Part shown: piece after piece, positions 24,984 through 33,574 of the stretch
Layout of the letters: every line of letters begins with the position of its first letter
Numbering within the stretch: position 1 is the stretch's first letter
Origin: Alicyclobacillus sp.
Lineage (GTDB): Bacteria; Bacillota; Bacilli; Alicyclobacillales; Alicyclobacillaceae
NCBI RefSeq assembly: GCF_023511815.1
Contig: NZ_JAIMAV010000001.1
Location: 58,248-122,247, forward strand
Length of the DNA: 64,000 bases
Direction: 5' to 3'
Program-made: the position numbers and the translations under genes
Notes under the pieces: generated by a model
Databases searched by the model: none
What the model was told of the DNA's origin: nothing
The model's input: only the letters and a program-made list of their open reading frames with translations

Positions 24984-25760
24984 TTGCAGACGGCTCGGCG
25001 GAACAGGGAAGGTACGGCGCCGAAACGACGGGCGGGCCGTCTGTTGGTCCTCGGGTTCTTTGTGTTCGTCGCCGCGGTGGTGTTCCTGGAGTCGCCGCTG
25101 ACGCGGATCCGCTCCGTCGCGGTCGATGGCAACCGGATGACGCCCGCGGCGTCCATTCTGTCCGCCAGCGGGCTCGCGCCCGGCATGAGCGTGTGGAAGG
25201 TGAACGGCCGGGCGGTGGAGAATGCTATTGTGAAGGCACTGCCATTGATAGAGTCCGTCGATGTGCGCACCGATTATCTCGGCGGACGGGTGACGCTCTC
25301 GGTTCACGAAAAGCATGTGGTGGCGGTGTTGGCCGCCGGCGGCCGGTTCTACGACCTCCTGCAGGACGGCATGGTGTTTCGCGTATCCCCCGAGACGTCC
25401 GGATTCGTTCATCCCATCGTCACGGCGGACGGCGTGACCTCCGCCGCCCCCGGTCAGGTGCCGGCCAATCCGTACATTCCCGCGCTCTGCAGGGCGCTCT
25501 CCACGGGCGTCGCGCCGACCGGGCTGTCGGAGATCCACCTGGATCGCTACGGCACCGCCTCGGTCTATCTGGCGAACGGATTTGTCGCGCAATGTCCGGC
25601 CGACGAGCTCGGCACCCGCCTGAACGCCGTGGAGCAGGCCATCGCCTACTTTCAGAGCCGGGGGTACGCGCCCGGATTGATTGACATGACCGGGGACCCG
25701 CCGTACCGGTACACGCCGTTCCCCGCCGGGGAAGGGTCGGGAAAGGAGCATGCACCGTGA
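24984..25760 (+). CDS. divIB: Cell division protein DivIB/FtsQ
   Basis: A 258-residue bitopic division protein. A short basic cytoplasmic tail, one membrane segment (LLVLGFFVFVAAVVFLE, about 17-33), then the POTRA domain beginning RIRSVAVDGNRMTPAASIL and a beta domain. It binds FtsL and DivIC and regulates septal synthesis. The start is TTG at 24984, seven bases after GGGGGAGGG. Overlaps the first DUF881 gene by four bases (GTGA). Confidence 0.92.
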   Translation: MQTARRNREGTAPKRRAGRLLVLGFFVFVAAVVFLESPLTRIRSVAVDGNRMTPAASILSASGLAPGMSVWKVNGRAVENAIVKALPLIESVDVRTDYLGGRVTLSVHEKHVVAVLAAGGRFYDLLQDGMVFRVSPETSGFVHPIVTADGVTSAAPGQVPANPYIPALCRALSTGVAPTGLSEIHLDRYGTASVYLANGFVAQCPADELGTRLNAVEQAIAYFQSRGYAPGLIDMTGDPPYRYTPFPAGEGSGKEHAP

Positions 25761-26491
25761 TCGCAACGCGGACGAAATTGACGTTGTCGCTGACCGTGGT
25801 GGCGATGGTGCTGGGGTTCATGATCTCCGTGCAGTACAAGCAACAGGCGTCCGCTCGGCTTGCGCCGGCGACGATGGCGCGCGACACGGATGAGCAGAAG
25901 ATGATGGCGCAGCTGGATGCCCTCAAGAAGGCGAACGCGGACGCGCAAAAGGAGTTGGCGGACCTGACGTCGAAGTTGTCCGTCTACGAGAAGCAGTCCG
26001 CGGGCTCCGACGGGTCTCTGAAGCAGATGCAACAGATGCTCCAGGACGAGAGAATCCTCGCCGGCCTGACGGCGGTGGAGGGCCCGGGGGTCAGCGTGAC
26101 CCTGATGGACGGCGTCGCCAAGGGGGGCGACGTCAGCCAGTACCTGACCCACGACTGGGACATCCGCAGTGTGATCAACGAGCTGTTCACCGCGGGAGCG
26201 GAGGCGGTGGCCATCAACGGGTACCGGGTGGTGGCCACCTCGGGCGTTTTCTGCACGGGGCCGGTGGTGCGCGTCAACGACCACCGGATCGGCGCGCCGT
26301 TTGTGATCCAGGCCATTGGCGATCCGCAGACGCTCAAGTCCGCTCTGACCCAGCAGGGAGGGGTGCTCGACCTCTTGCGCCAGCGCGGCGTCAACGTCTC
26401 CGATCCGCAGATTCAGCAGGTCATCAAAATGCCGCCATTCACCGCGGGGCCGACGGCCGGCGGTCAGAGTTCGGATGACGGGGAGGGATGA
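25757..26491 (+). CDS. DUF881 family protein (first of a tandem pair, YlxW/YlxX type)
   Basis: A 244-residue protein: one N-terminal membrane segment (LTLSLTVVAMVLGFMISV), a coiled coil (roughly 40-95), then the DUF881 domain with VEGPGVSVTLMDG, DIRSVINELFTAGAEAVAINGYRVV and a C-terminal dinucleotide-like fold. DUF881 proteins are extracytoplasmic, of unknown function, and sit between divIB and sbp in Bacilli. GTG start overlaps the divIB stop. Confidence 0.9.
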   Translation: MIATRTKLTLSLTVVAMVLGFMISVQYKQQASARLAPATMARDTDEQKMMAQLDALKKANADAQKELADLTSKLSVYEKQSAGSDGSLKQMQQMLQDERILAGLTAVEGPGVSVTLMDGVAKGGDVSQYLTHDWDIRSVINELFTAGAEAVAINGYRVVATSGVFCTGPVVRVNDHRIGAPFVIQAIGDPQTLKSALTQQGGVLDLLRQRGVNVSDPQIQQVIKMPPFTAGPTAGGQSSDDGEG

Positions 26492-26494
26492 GGT

Positions 26495-27235
26495 GTGCAG
26501 AAGCGGGGGTTCATCTGGTCGTTGACCGGCATCGGCCTGCTCGTCGGCTTCATGCTGACGGTGCAGATCTCATCCCGTCCCCAGGGCGCGTCGGCACCTG
26601 TCTCGAGTTACGTCGATCTGCGCACGGAGATCCAGGCGCAGATGCAGGAGAATCGGATTCTCACCGACGAGATCGCCAGACAGCGGGCGCAGCTGGTGCA
26701 GTACGAGGCCGCCCAGGGCAGACAGTCCGACCTGCTCAAGGCGCTCCAACAGGACAAGCAGAACATCGATCGCGAGGCTGGACTGACCCCGGTCAGCGGC
26801 CCCGGCGTGACCATCACCATTCGGTTTGACCCGAATCTGCCGTATTTCGATAAGACGGCGGGCCTGTTCGACGAGATCGCCGATCAGGAGATCGGCCTCA
26901 TCGTCAATCAGCTGTTCGCCAACGGTGCGAACGCCATCGCCATCAACGGCCAGCGGCTGGTGACGACCTCGTCCATCCGCCTCGTCACCTCCATCGGCGG
27001 CACCTCGACGTTGCAGGTCAACACCGTCCCCATCGTGCCGCCCTACGTGATCACCGCCGTCGGAGACGTCGACCGCATGATGGCGGTGCTGACCCTCAAC
27101 AACGTGCAGGCGGAACTGGCGACGATGCAGGAGGACTGCGTGATCACCCCGCACCGGGATAAGAACGGCGTCACGGTGCCCGGCTATGTGGGGCGGCTGC
27201 CCGGAACGTGGGCGAAGGAGGTGAGCGGGTCGTGA
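26495..27235 (+). CDS. DUF881 family protein (second of the pair)
   Basis: A 246-residue paralogue of the preceding protein with the same layout: membrane segment (FIWSLTGIGLLVGFMLTV), coiled coil (about 45-90), DUF881 domain with VSGPGVTITIRFD and GLIVNQLFANGANAIAINGQRLV. The C-terminal ends of the two copies differ most. GTG at 26495 has GGGGAGGG upstream and starts three bases after the previous stop. Function unknown; position suggests a divisome-associated role. Confidence 0.9.
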   Translation: MQKRGFIWSLTGIGLLVGFMLTVQISSRPQGASAPVSSYVDLRTEIQAQMQENRILTDEIARQRAQLVQYEAAQGRQSDLLKALQQDKQNIDREAGLTPVSGPGVTITIRFDPNLPYFDKTAGLFDEIADQEIGLIVNQLFANGANAIAINGQRLVTTSSIRLVTSIGGTSTLQVNTVPIVPPYVITAVGDVDRMMAVLTLNNVQAELATMQEDCVITPHRDKNGVTVPGYVGRLPGTWAKEVSGS

Positions 27236-27621
27236 TCTGGTTGCCTGTCATCGGGCTGATACTCGGCGTGGGCATCGGCTTCGCGGTCAATGTCACCATC
27301 CCCGTCGCCTACTCCAGCTATCTGTCCATCGCCATTCTCGCCGCCCTCGACACCGTCTTCGGGGGGATTCGTGCGAGCCTTGAGAAGACGTTCGACGGGG
27401 CGGTCTTTCTGTCGGGTTTCTTTTTCAACACCCTGGTCGCGGCGTTGCTCGCCTACATCGGCGTTCAGCTGGGCGTCGATCTGTACCTGGCGGCCGTGGT
27501 GGCCTTCGGCGTTCGCCTGTTCCAGAACATCGCCGTGATCCGGCGCATCGCGTTCAACCGCATGCACACGCGCCGGACGAGATCCGCGCGGGATTCGGGA
27601 AATTCCACGGACGCGAGTTGA
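27232..27621 (+). CDS. sbp: Small basic protein (Sbp, DUF1290)
   Basis: A 129-residue membrane protein with three to four hydrophobic segments (WLPVIGLILGVGIGFAV, YLSIAILAALDTVFGGIRA, VFLSGFFFNTLVAALLAYIG) and a basic tail. This is the small-basic-protein family encoded before ftsA in Bacilli and many Clostridia; function unknown. The GTG at 27232 overlaps the preceding stop (GTGA) and has GGAGGTGA upstream. Confidence 0.88.
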   Translation: MIWLPVIGLILGVGIGFAVNVTIPVAYSSYLSIAILAALDTVFGGIRASLEKTFDGAVFLSGFFFNTLVAALLAYIGVQLGVDLYLAAVVAFGVRLFQNIAVIRRIAFNRMHTRRTRSARDSGNSTDAS

Positions 27622-27766
27622 CCGCCCAGGCCGCACGGGCCGGGATGCCGCCCAAGGAGCCCGGGCCGCCCGGTGCGCCCGGGCCGGGATGCGGCGGGAT
27701 GCGCCCGGCGGTTCGGGGCGCGAAGAGGCGGATTGCATTTCCTGTGAAATTGTTCGCCGCGAAAAG

Positions 27767-27793
27767 AGGAATGAGCCCCTGCCTGTGGAAATA
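27767..27793 (+). promoter_or_regulatory. Candidate sigma-H promoter of ftsAZ
   Basis: AGAGGAATG (AGGA at 27767-27770) and GTGGAAATAA (GAAA at 27788-27791) with 17 bases between the AGGA and GAA(A) cores, the spacing of the sigma-H consensus (RnAGGAwWW, RnnGAATww). One -10 mismatch. B. subtilis ftsAZ has a sigma-H promoter that raises FtsZ at sporulation onset. The 228-base gap also contains GC-rich palindromic sequence after sbp, but no clear sigma-A promoter. Confidence 0.4.
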
Positions 27794-27849
27794 ACAAGCG
27801 AGACTGTGCGCGAAGGGTGTGCAGGCAGGCATCAGGGAGGTGCCACGGT

Positions 27850-29082
27850 TTGGCCAAAGGTGAGTACATTGTCAGCCTCGACATCGGAACGTCCAAGGTC
27901 CGCGCCATCATCGGCGAACCGGCTGGCAACGGGATCAACGTCATCGGCGTCGGTTCCGCGACGGCGCAGGGCATGCGCCACGGAGCCATCGTGGATATAG
28001 AACTGACGGTGCAGTCCATTCGAGAAGCGGTGGAACACGCGGAACGAATGGTCGGCATTCACATCTCGTCCGCGTACGTCGGCATTGCGGGGAACCACAT
28101 TCAGTTGGAGAACAGCCACGGAGTGGTGGCGGTCTCGTCCCCGGATCGCGAGATTGGGGAAGAGGACGTCGAGCGCGTGTTGCAGCAGGCGCGGGTGGTC
28201 GCGCTCCCGCCGGAGCGGGAGATCATCGACGTGGTCGCCAAGGAATACGTGGTCGACGGCCTGCGGGGAATCGTGGATCCGCGCGGGATGCTGGGCGTGC
28301 GCCTGGAGGTGGACGCGTATCTCATCACCGGCAGCCGAACGGCCATCCACAACGTGGTGCGGTGCGTGGAAAAGGCGGGGATTGAGGTCGCCAACCTCGT
28401 GCTGATGCCGCTGGCGGCTTCCAGCGTGGCCCTGTCGGCCGACGAGAAGAAACTGGGCGTGGCCCTGGTGGACGTCGGAGCGGGTGCGACGTCCGTGTCG
28501 GTGTTTCAAAACTCGACCCTCCTCGGCACGAGCATCATCCCCATCGGCGGAGATTACGTGACGCACGATATCGCCATCGGATTGCGCACGCAGACGTCCG
28601 TGGCGGAGAAGGTCAAGCTCCGGCACGGCTGCGCCTCCCTGGATCAGGCGTCGGAAAACGAGAAGTTCAAGGTCCCGCGCATCGGGAACAACCAGGAGAC
28701 CGAGTACACCCAATACGACCTGGCGACCATCATCGAGCCGCGGGTGCAGGAGATCTTCTCGATGGTGCGAAAAGAAGTGGAGAAGATGGGATTCCTGCAC
28801 GAATTGCCGAGCGGCTACGTGTTGCACGGCGGTGTGATGTCGATGCAGGGGGCCGCCGACGTGGCGGCGGACGAACTGCGCGCCCCGGTGCGCGTGGCGG
28901 TGCCCGAGTTCCTCGGGGTGCGCGACCCGTCCTTTGTCAACGGGGTCGGGATCCTGACCTACGTGTTGCGCACCCACGGCCGGACGAATCTGGCGGAGCC
29001 GGTGGCGGCGCCGCGGCAGCCGGTTCGGACCGGCGGCGGCGTGTTCACGCGCCTGAAGGATTGGATCCGCGATTTCATCTGA
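27850..29082 (+). CDS. ftsA: Cell division protein FtsA
   Basis: A 410-residue actin-like ATPase that tethers FtsZ filaments to the membrane through a C-terminal amphipathic helix. It shows the phosphate-1 loop [15 protein letters not shown] near the N-terminus, the 1C-domain segment [16 protein letters not shown], the second phosphate loop [14 protein letters not shown], and ends with the basic/aromatic helix [13 protein letters not shown]. The start is TTG at 27850, nine bases after AGGGAGG. With no sepF in the ylm cluster below, FtsA may be the only tether encoded here. Confidence 0.95.
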   Translation: MAKGEYIVSLDIGTSKVRAIIGEPAGNGINVIGVGSATAQGMRHGAIVDIELTVQSIREAVEHAERMVGIHISSAYVGIAGNHIQLENSHGVVAVSSPDREIGEEDVERVLQQARVVALPPEREIIDVVAKEYVVDGLRGIVDPRGMLGVRLEVDAYLITGSRTAIHNVVRCVEKAGIEVANLVLMPLAASSVALSADEKKLGVALVDVGAGATSVSVFQNSTLLGTSIIPIGGDYVTHDIAIGLRTQTSVAEKVKLRHGCASLDQASENEKFKVPRIGNNQETEYTQYDLATIIEPRVQEIFSMVRKEVEKMGFLHELPSGYVLHGGVMSMQGAADVAADELRAPVRVAVPEFLGVRDPSFVNGVGILTYVLRTHGRTNLAEPVAAPRQPVRTGGGVFTRLKDWIRDFI

Positions 29083-29182
29083 TGGGCAAACGGTGGGAGG
29101 GCGGGCTGGTTGGCTCCCCTCTTCGGAAGCGGCGTTGAGGCCGTCCGCTGCGAGAACGCAGAGGCGTGAGGAGGAACGGGGA

Positions 29183-30307
29183 ATGCTGGAATTCGATGTG
29201 GATTACGAACCGCTGGCGAGGATCAAGGTGATCGGCGTCGGAGGCGGAGGTTGCAACGCCGTCAACCGGATGATTGAGTCCGGGATTGAAGGGGTGGAGT
29301 TCATCGTCGTCAACACGGACGCGCAGGCGCTTCAGCTGTCGAAGGCTCCGACGCGGCTGCAGATCGGCGAGAAGTTGACGCGCGGCCTGGGGGCCGGGGC
29401 GAACCCCGAGATTGGGAAGAAGGCTGCGGAAGAGAGCCGCGAGGTGCTGGTTAACGCCCTGCAGGGCGCGGACATGGTGTTCGTCACCGCCGGGATGGGC
29501 GGCGGCACCGGGACCGGCGCGGCTCCGGTGATTGCCGAGATCGCCAAGGAGCTCGGGGCGCTGACCGTCGGCGTCGTGACCAAGCCGTTCCGGTTCGAGC
29601 AGAAACGGCGGATGCAGCAGGCGGAGGTGGGCGTCGCCAACCTCAAGGAGAAGGTGGACACGCTCATCGTGATCCCGAATGACCGTCTGCTCGAGATTGT
29701 GGATCGCAACACGCCGATGCTCGAGGCGTTCCGCGAGGCCGACAACGTGTTGCGTCAGGGGGTTTCGGGGATCTCGGATCTCATCGCCGTGCCGGGGCTC
29801 ATCAACGTCGACTTCGCCGACGTCAAGGCCATCATGGCCGAGCGCGGTTCGGCCCTGATGGGCATCGGGGTGGCGACGGGCGAGAACCGGGCGACGGAGG
29901 CGGCGAAGAAGGCCATCAGCAGTCCGCTGTTGGAGACCTCCATCGACGGCGCGATGGGCGTGTTGATGCACATCGCGGGCGGGGCCAACCTCAGCCTGTG
30001 GGAGGTCAACGAGGCGGCCGACATCGTCTCCATGGCGGCCGATCCGGAGGTCAACATGATCTTCGGCGCGCACATCAACCCGGAGTTGGGCGACGAGATT
30101 GTGGTCACCGTCATCGCCACCGGCTTTGAAAATCAACCCAAGCCCGCGAGCCAGCCGGCCGCAGGCAACGCGCAGACGAACACCGCACCGCAGCCGCCGC
30201 GCTCCCGGGTGTTGGTCACGGACGAAATCGCGGCGACGCAGAACTACCTCGAGATTCCGGCCTACCAGCGGCGCCTGCGCGACCGCCTCAATCGGGATCG
30301 AGGATGA
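29183..30307 (+). CDS. ftsZ: Cell division protein FtsZ
   Basis: A 374-residue tubulin homologue forming the Z-ring. The N-terminal GTPase domain has [16 protein letters not shown], the tubulin signature [10 protein letters not shown] (about 106-115) and NTDAQAL; the T7 loop NVDFADVK provides the catalytic Asp residues. A short linker (about 40 residues) precedes the C-terminal peptide [10 protein letters not shown] that binds FtsA. ATG at 29183 follows GAGGAGGAACGGGGA. Followed by a terminator. Confidence 0.98.
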   Translation: MLEFDVDYEPLARIKVIGVGGGGCNAVNRMIESGIEGVEFIVVNTDAQALQLSKAPTRLQIGEKLTRGLGAGANPEIGKKAAEESREVLVNALQGADMVFVTAGMGGGTGTGAAPVIAEIAKELGALTVGVVTKPFRFEQKRRMQQAEVGVANLKEKVDTLIVIPNDRLLEIVDRNTPMLEAFREADNVLRQGVSGISDLIAVPGLINVDFADVKAIMAERGSALMGIGVATGENRATEAAKKAISSPLLETSIDGAMGVLMHIAGGANLSLWEVNEAADIVSMAADPEVNMIFGAHINPELGDEIVVTVIATGFENQPKPASQPAAGNAQTNTAPQPPRSRVLVTDEIAATQNYLEIPAYQRRLRDRLNRDRG

Positions 30308-30327
30308 CCGAATCCATCCACCGGAAT

Positions 30328-30353
30328 GGGCCGCCCGCATGGGCGGCCCTTTG
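30328..30353 (+). terminator. Terminator after ftsZ
   Basis: A nine-base-pair GC stem (30328-30336 with 30341-30349), four-base loop, then TTTGATT. It closes the dcw cluster. Confidence 0.7.
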
Positions 30354-30427
30354 ATTCTCCCGGCGCATCCGCGGCCCATGCCCCACACCGCGGGCCGCGT
30401 CCCCGCCTTCGCCACGCTTCGCGCGGA

Positions 30428-30494
30428 TTCTACAAAACTTCCCTCGATTCGCGCGCAAGTTCCGACAGGTTTCGTAATAGTCATGTACTATACT
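30428..30494 (+). promoter_or_regulatory. Candidate Spo0A-activated spoIIG promoter with two 0A-like boxes
   Basis: TATACT (30489-30494) is preceded by CCGACA (30462-30467) with a 21-base spacer, 22 if the -35 is read one base earlier. In B. subtilis, the spoIIG promoter is a sigma-A promoter with an abnormally long 22-base spacer activated by Spo0A boxes overlapping the -35. Here TCCGACA (30461-30467) and TTCTACA (30428-30434) are each one mismatch from the inverted 0A box TTCGACA. The 215-base gap carries no gene. Confidence 0.65.
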
Positions 30495-30522
30495 GAGGCA
30501 AACACCGCTTCGGAGGGATGAC

Positions 30523-31548
30523 ATGCCGGTCGTCTATCTGGACGTGGTCTGGCTTGTCAACTTCGCGATGGACTTTTCCATCCTCTGGACCACGGGGTGG
30601 ATCGCGAAGCGCCGGATGAAGCTCGGGCGGGTGTTCATCGGCGCCGCCGTCGGCGCGACGTACGCCTTGCTGGTGTTTGCCCCCCACCTGACCACGCTCA
30701 CCACGTGGTACGGCAAGGCGGCGGCGTCGCTGGCGATGGTGGCGGTGACGTATCCCCCGAAGTCCTGGTGGCAGCTGGCGCGGGACGCGGTGACGTTCTA
30801 CTTCGTCGCGTTCGTCTTCGCCGGCGCCGCTCTTGCGCTTCATTTCGCGGTCCCCGGGGTCAGTCTGGCCAACGGTACGGTGATCCGAGCCCACGGGATG
30901 GCGTTTCTCACCAGCGCCGGAACGCTGACGCTGATGGTCGCCGTTCCGCTGGCGGCCGGAGTCCTTCGGCACGCCCTCCGAAGAGGACGCACGCTGCGGA
31001 CGCAGGCGGACCACCTGTACACGGTGACCCTCTGCGTCGATGGACGGGAGGTGCAGTGCACCGCATTGTTGGACACGGGCAACCAGCTGCGCGATCCGCT
31101 GTCCCGCCTGCCCGTCTGCCTCGTCGAGGCGGAAGTGATGCAGCGCCTGCTCCCGGGGGCGCTGTGGGAGGCGCGGAAAGACGCGCCGGACTGGGTGACC
31201 GCCATGGGACGGGTCCCCCCGGAGGCTGCGTCCGTCCTGTCCCGCGTTTCGCTGATTCCGTTTCGCGGCGCGGGCGGGCAACAGCGGGTCACCATCGGCG
31301 TGCGGCCGGACCGGGTGTCCATCCGGATGCCGGATGGGCGCGTCCGGCCGGCCGGCCGGTGCGTGCTGGCGGTCCATGATGAACCTCTGGCCGGCGAGGG
31401 CCGGTTTCAGGCGATTCTGCACACCGAAGTGATCACGGGAGATGACAGGGTTGAAGATGATGTGGACGCCTCCAACGTGGATCCTGAAGCTGCGCATCCG
31501 GCTGCAACTGTGGTGGATCCGGATTCGCGTTCGCCTGGGTGGCGCTGA
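30523..31548 (+). CDS. spoIIGA: Sporulation sigma-E processing peptidase SpoIIGA
   Basis: A 341-residue membrane aspartic protease that cleaves pro-SigE in the mother cell after a forespore signal. The N-terminal half has five hydrophobic segments (for example [33 protein letters not shown]); the C-terminal protease domain has ALLDTGNQL with catalytic Asp 184 (Asp 183 in B. subtilis). The C-terminal tail of about 30 residues overlaps sigE, so translation of the two is likely coupled. ATG at 30523 follows GGAGGGATGAC. Confidence 0.95.
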   Translation: MPVVYLDVVWLVNFAMDFSILWTTGWIAKRRMKLGRVFIGAAVGATYALLVFAPHLTTLTTWYGKAAASLAMVAVTYPPKSWWQLARDAVTFYFVAFVFAGAALALHFAVPGVSLANGTVIRAHGMAFLTSAGTLTLMVAVPLAAGVLRHALRRGRTLRTQADHLYTVTLCVDGREVQCTALLDTGNQLRDPLSRLPVCLVEAEVMQRLLPGALWEARKDAPDWVTAMGRVPPEAASVLSRVSLIPFRGAGGQQRVTIGVRPDRVSIRMPDGRVRPAGRCVLAVHDEPLAGEGRFQAILHTEVITGDDRVEDDVDASNVDPEAAHPAATVVDPDSRSPGWR

Positions 31549-32197
31549 AGAGGTCTACTACGTCGGAGGGAGTGAGGCGCTCCCACCTCCGCTGTCGAAG
31601 GAAGAGGAAGAGGAACTCCTGCGCAAACTGCCCAGCGGCGATCCCGCCGTGCGGTCGATGCTGATTGAGCGCAACCTGCGGTTGGTGGTCTACATCGCGC
31701 GCAAGTTCGAGAACGCGAGTCTGCACATCGAGGACCTGGTCTCCATCGGGACCATCGGATTGATCAAGGCGGTCAACACGTTCGATCCGAACAAGAAAAT
31801 CAAGCTGGCCACCTACGCGTCCCGCTGCATCGAGAACGAGATCCTGATGTTCCTGAGACGAAACAACAAGCTGCGGTCCGAGGTATCGTTCGACGAGCCG
31901 CTGAACGTGGACTGGGACGGAAATGAGCTGCTCTTGTCCGATGTGCTCGGCACGGACTCGGACACCATCTACAAAAACCTCGAGGAGGAGGTCGATCGCG
32001 CGCTTCTGTACGACGCCCTCGACAAGCTGTCGGAGCGCGAGCGCAAGATCATGGAACTGCGGTTCGGGCTCGGGCACGGAGAGGAGATGACCCAGAAGGA
32101 CGTGGCCGACCTGCTCGGCATCTCGCAATCGTACATCTCCCGTCTGGAGAAGCGGATCATCAAGCGGCTGCGCCGGGAGTTTCACCGCATGATGTAG
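31451..32197 (+). CDS. sigE: RNA polymerase sporulation sigma factor SigE (pro-sigma-E)
   Basis: A 248-residue sigma-70-type factor driving early mother-cell genes. Residues 1-37 are the basic, Trp-rich pro-sequence that holds it at the membrane; the cleavage region is [16 protein letters not shown], nearly identical to B. subtilis. Regions 2 ([27 protein letters not shown]), 3 and 4 ([13 protein letters not shown]) are intact. The TTG at 31451 has CGGGAGA eight bases upstream; ATG codons at 31442 and 31457 are alternatives with worse spacing. About 98 bases overlap spoIIGA. Confidence 0.96.
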   Translation: MKMMWTPPTWILKLRIRLQLWWIRIRVRLGGAEEVYYVGGSEALPPPLSKEEEEELLRKLPSGDPAVRSMLIERNLRLVVYIARKFENASLHIEDLVSIGTIGLIKAVNTFDPNKKIKLATYASRCIENEILMFLRRNNKLRSEVSFDEPLNVDWDGNELLLSDVLGTDSDTIYKNLEEEVDRALLYDALDKLSERERKIMELRFGLGHGEEMTQKDVADLLGISQSYISRLEKRIIKRLRREFHRMM

Positions 32198-32201
32198 CGG
32201 G

Positions 32202-32253
32202 CCTCCGGGGCGTGCGCCCGCTCTGGGCGGCGGAGGCGAACACGCCCCGGAGG
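32202..32253 (+). other. Long perfect inverted repeat between sigE and sigG
   Basis: A 13-base arm (32202-32214) is repeated exactly in inverse at 32241-32253; the 26-base loop itself contains CGCCC/GGGCG. It starts a few bases after the sigE stop and ends just before the candidate sigG promoter. There is no T-run, so it may limit read-through by structure or protect the spoIIG mRNA end. Confidence 0.65.
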
Positions 32254-32256
32254 TCC

Positions 32257-32286
32257 GCATGCCACGCGATTCCCTCGGAGATACTG
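32257..32286 (+). promoter_or_regulatory. Candidate sigma-F promoter of sigG
   Basis: GCATG (32257-32261), 15 bases, GGAGATACTG (32277-32286). The -10 matches the sigma-F consensus GGnnAnAHTR at every fixed position; the -35 has one mismatch to GYATA. The spacing is at the lower end of that seen for sigma-F. sigG is a sigma-F target in B. subtilis, and no sigma-A promoter is apparent here. Confidence 0.6.
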
Positions 32287-32300
32287 AACTTGGTATTTCC

Positions 32301-32328
32301 GCCATCGCTGACGTGCGTTTCCGATGGC
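32301..32328 (+). promoter_or_regulatory. Hairpin in the sigG leader
   Basis: GCCATCG (32301-32307) and CGATGGC (32322-32328) form a perfect seven-base-pair stem in the roughly 70-base leader expected from the candidate sigma-F promoter. It lies 34 bases before the TTG start and could damp sigG translation or affect mRNA stability. Confidence 0.4.
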
Positions 32329-32362
32329 ACCGTGGTTCAGTCATCCAGGGGGGGAACGCGAG

Positions 32363-33142
32363 TTGAAGCGAAACAAAGTCGAGATCTGCGGTGTGAACAC
32401 CTCCCAGCTGCCGGTCCTCACGAACGCCGAGATGCGAGAACTGTTCGCCAAGCTCCGGGAGGGTGACCTGACGGCTCGGGAAAAATTGGTCAACGGAAAT
32501 CTTCGGCTCGTGCTGTCGGTCATCCAGCGCTTCAACAATCGCGGTGAGTATGTCGACGACCTGTTTCAGGTCGGTTGCATCGGACTCATGAAGGCCATCG
32601 ACAATTTTGATCTCGGTCAGAACGTCCGGTTCTCCACCTACGCGGTCCCCATGATCATCGGGGAGATCCGCCGCTATCTGCGCGACAACAACCCCATCCG
32701 CGTCAGCCGGTCGTTGCGCGACATCGCCTACAAGGCGCTGCAGGTCCGCGACCAGCTGACCAATCAGAATCTGCGCGAACCGACGGTGCAGGAGATCTCC
32801 AACGCGCTTGATCTCCCGAAGGAAGAGGTGGTCTTCGCCCTCGACGCCATCCAGGACCCGGTGTCTCTGTTCGAGCCGATCTATCACGACGGAGGCGACC
32901 CGATCTACGTGATGGATCAGATTCACGATGAAAAAAACATGGACAAGTCGTGGGTCGAGGAGATCGCCATCCGGGAGGCCATGGGCAAACTCAGCGAACG
33001 GGAGAAAAAAATCCTGTCCATGCGGTTTTTCGAAGGAAAGACGCAGATGGAGGTGGCCGAGGAGATTGGCATCTCGCAGGCGCAGGTGTCCCGTCTGGAG
33101 AAGGCGGCCATCCACCGCATGCAAAAGCATATCCAGGCCTGA
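32363..33142 (+). CDS. sigG: RNA polymerase forespore sigma factor SigG
   Basis: A 259-residue sigma factor (B. subtilis 260) for late forespore genes. N-terminus KRNKVEICGVNTSQLPVL matches SigG; region 2 FNNRGEYVDDLFQVGCIGL, region 3 and the helix-turn-helix GISQAQVSRLEKAA are intact. The TTG at 32363 gives the family N-terminus and follows a run of seven G at eight bases. A frame extension upstream lacks a ribosome site. Expected regulation is sigma-F plus autoregulation. Confidence 0.97.
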   Translation: MKRNKVEICGVNTSQLPVLTNAEMRELFAKLREGDLTAREKLVNGNLRLVLSVIQRFNNRGEYVDDLFQVGCIGLMKAIDNFDLGQNVRFSTYAVPMIIGEIRRYLRDNNPIRVSRSLRDIAYKALQVRDQLTNQNLREPTVQEISNALDLPKEEVVFALDAIQDPVSLFEPIYHDGGDPIYVMDQIHDEKNMDKSWVEEIAIREAMGKLSEREKKILSMRFFEGKTQMEVAEEIGISQAQVSRLEKAAIHRMQKHIQA

Positions 33143-33173
33143 GCGGCCGGTTTTGGGCTCCGAACGCGAGCCG

Positions 33174-33203
33174 TTCAAGATCCCCCTTCGGCAGACATAT
33201 ACA
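33174..33203 (+). promoter_or_regulatory. Possible sigma-A promoter upstream of ylmC
   Basis: TTCAAG (33174-33179), 18 bases, TATACA (33198-33203). Three -35 and two -10 mismatches, so weak. It sits in the only gap between sigG and the ylm genes. Confidence 0.35.
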
Positions 33204-33236
33204 TAAGCCCAGATGCGGCCGAAAGGCGGGATGCTC

Positions 33237-33530
33237 GTGCGAATCTCGGACCTGCAGGCGAAGGACGTCGTCAATGTCGGGGACGGCAAGCGGCTCGGCA
33301 CCATCGGAGATCTCGAGATCGATCCGGACAGCGGGCTCATCCACGCGATCATCATCCCCGGGCAGGCCCGGTTTTTTGGCATGGTCGGGGGCGGTCCGGA
33401 TTACGTGGTTCCCTGGAACCAGATTGTCAAAATTGGATCGGACGTGATCCTGGTGGACCTGCGGCCCGCCCGGGATGCCGGATACTATCTTCCGCCCAAG
33501 AGCGGCAAGCAGGGAACCGGCGGTTATTGA
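33237..33530 (+). CDS. ylmC: PRC-barrel protein YlmC/YmxH
   Basis: A 97-residue single PRC-barrel protein (RISDLQAKDVVNVGDGKRLG; DLEIDPDSGLIHAIIIPG). The YlmC/YmxH subfamily is sporulation-associated in Bacilli and Clostridia; its molecular role is unknown. The GTG at 33237 gives the family N-terminus and follows GAAAGGCGGG; the ATG at 33231 is the alternative. Confidence 0.85.
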   Translation: MRISDLQAKDVVNVGDGKRLGTIGDLEIDPDSGLIHAIIIPGQARFFGMVGGGPDYVVPWNQIVKIGSDVILVDLRPARDAGYYLPPKSGKQGTGGY

Positions 33531-33574
33531 GCGAATCCTGAATGCGGCGGATGGTGCCGCCGGGAGGGATGCGC

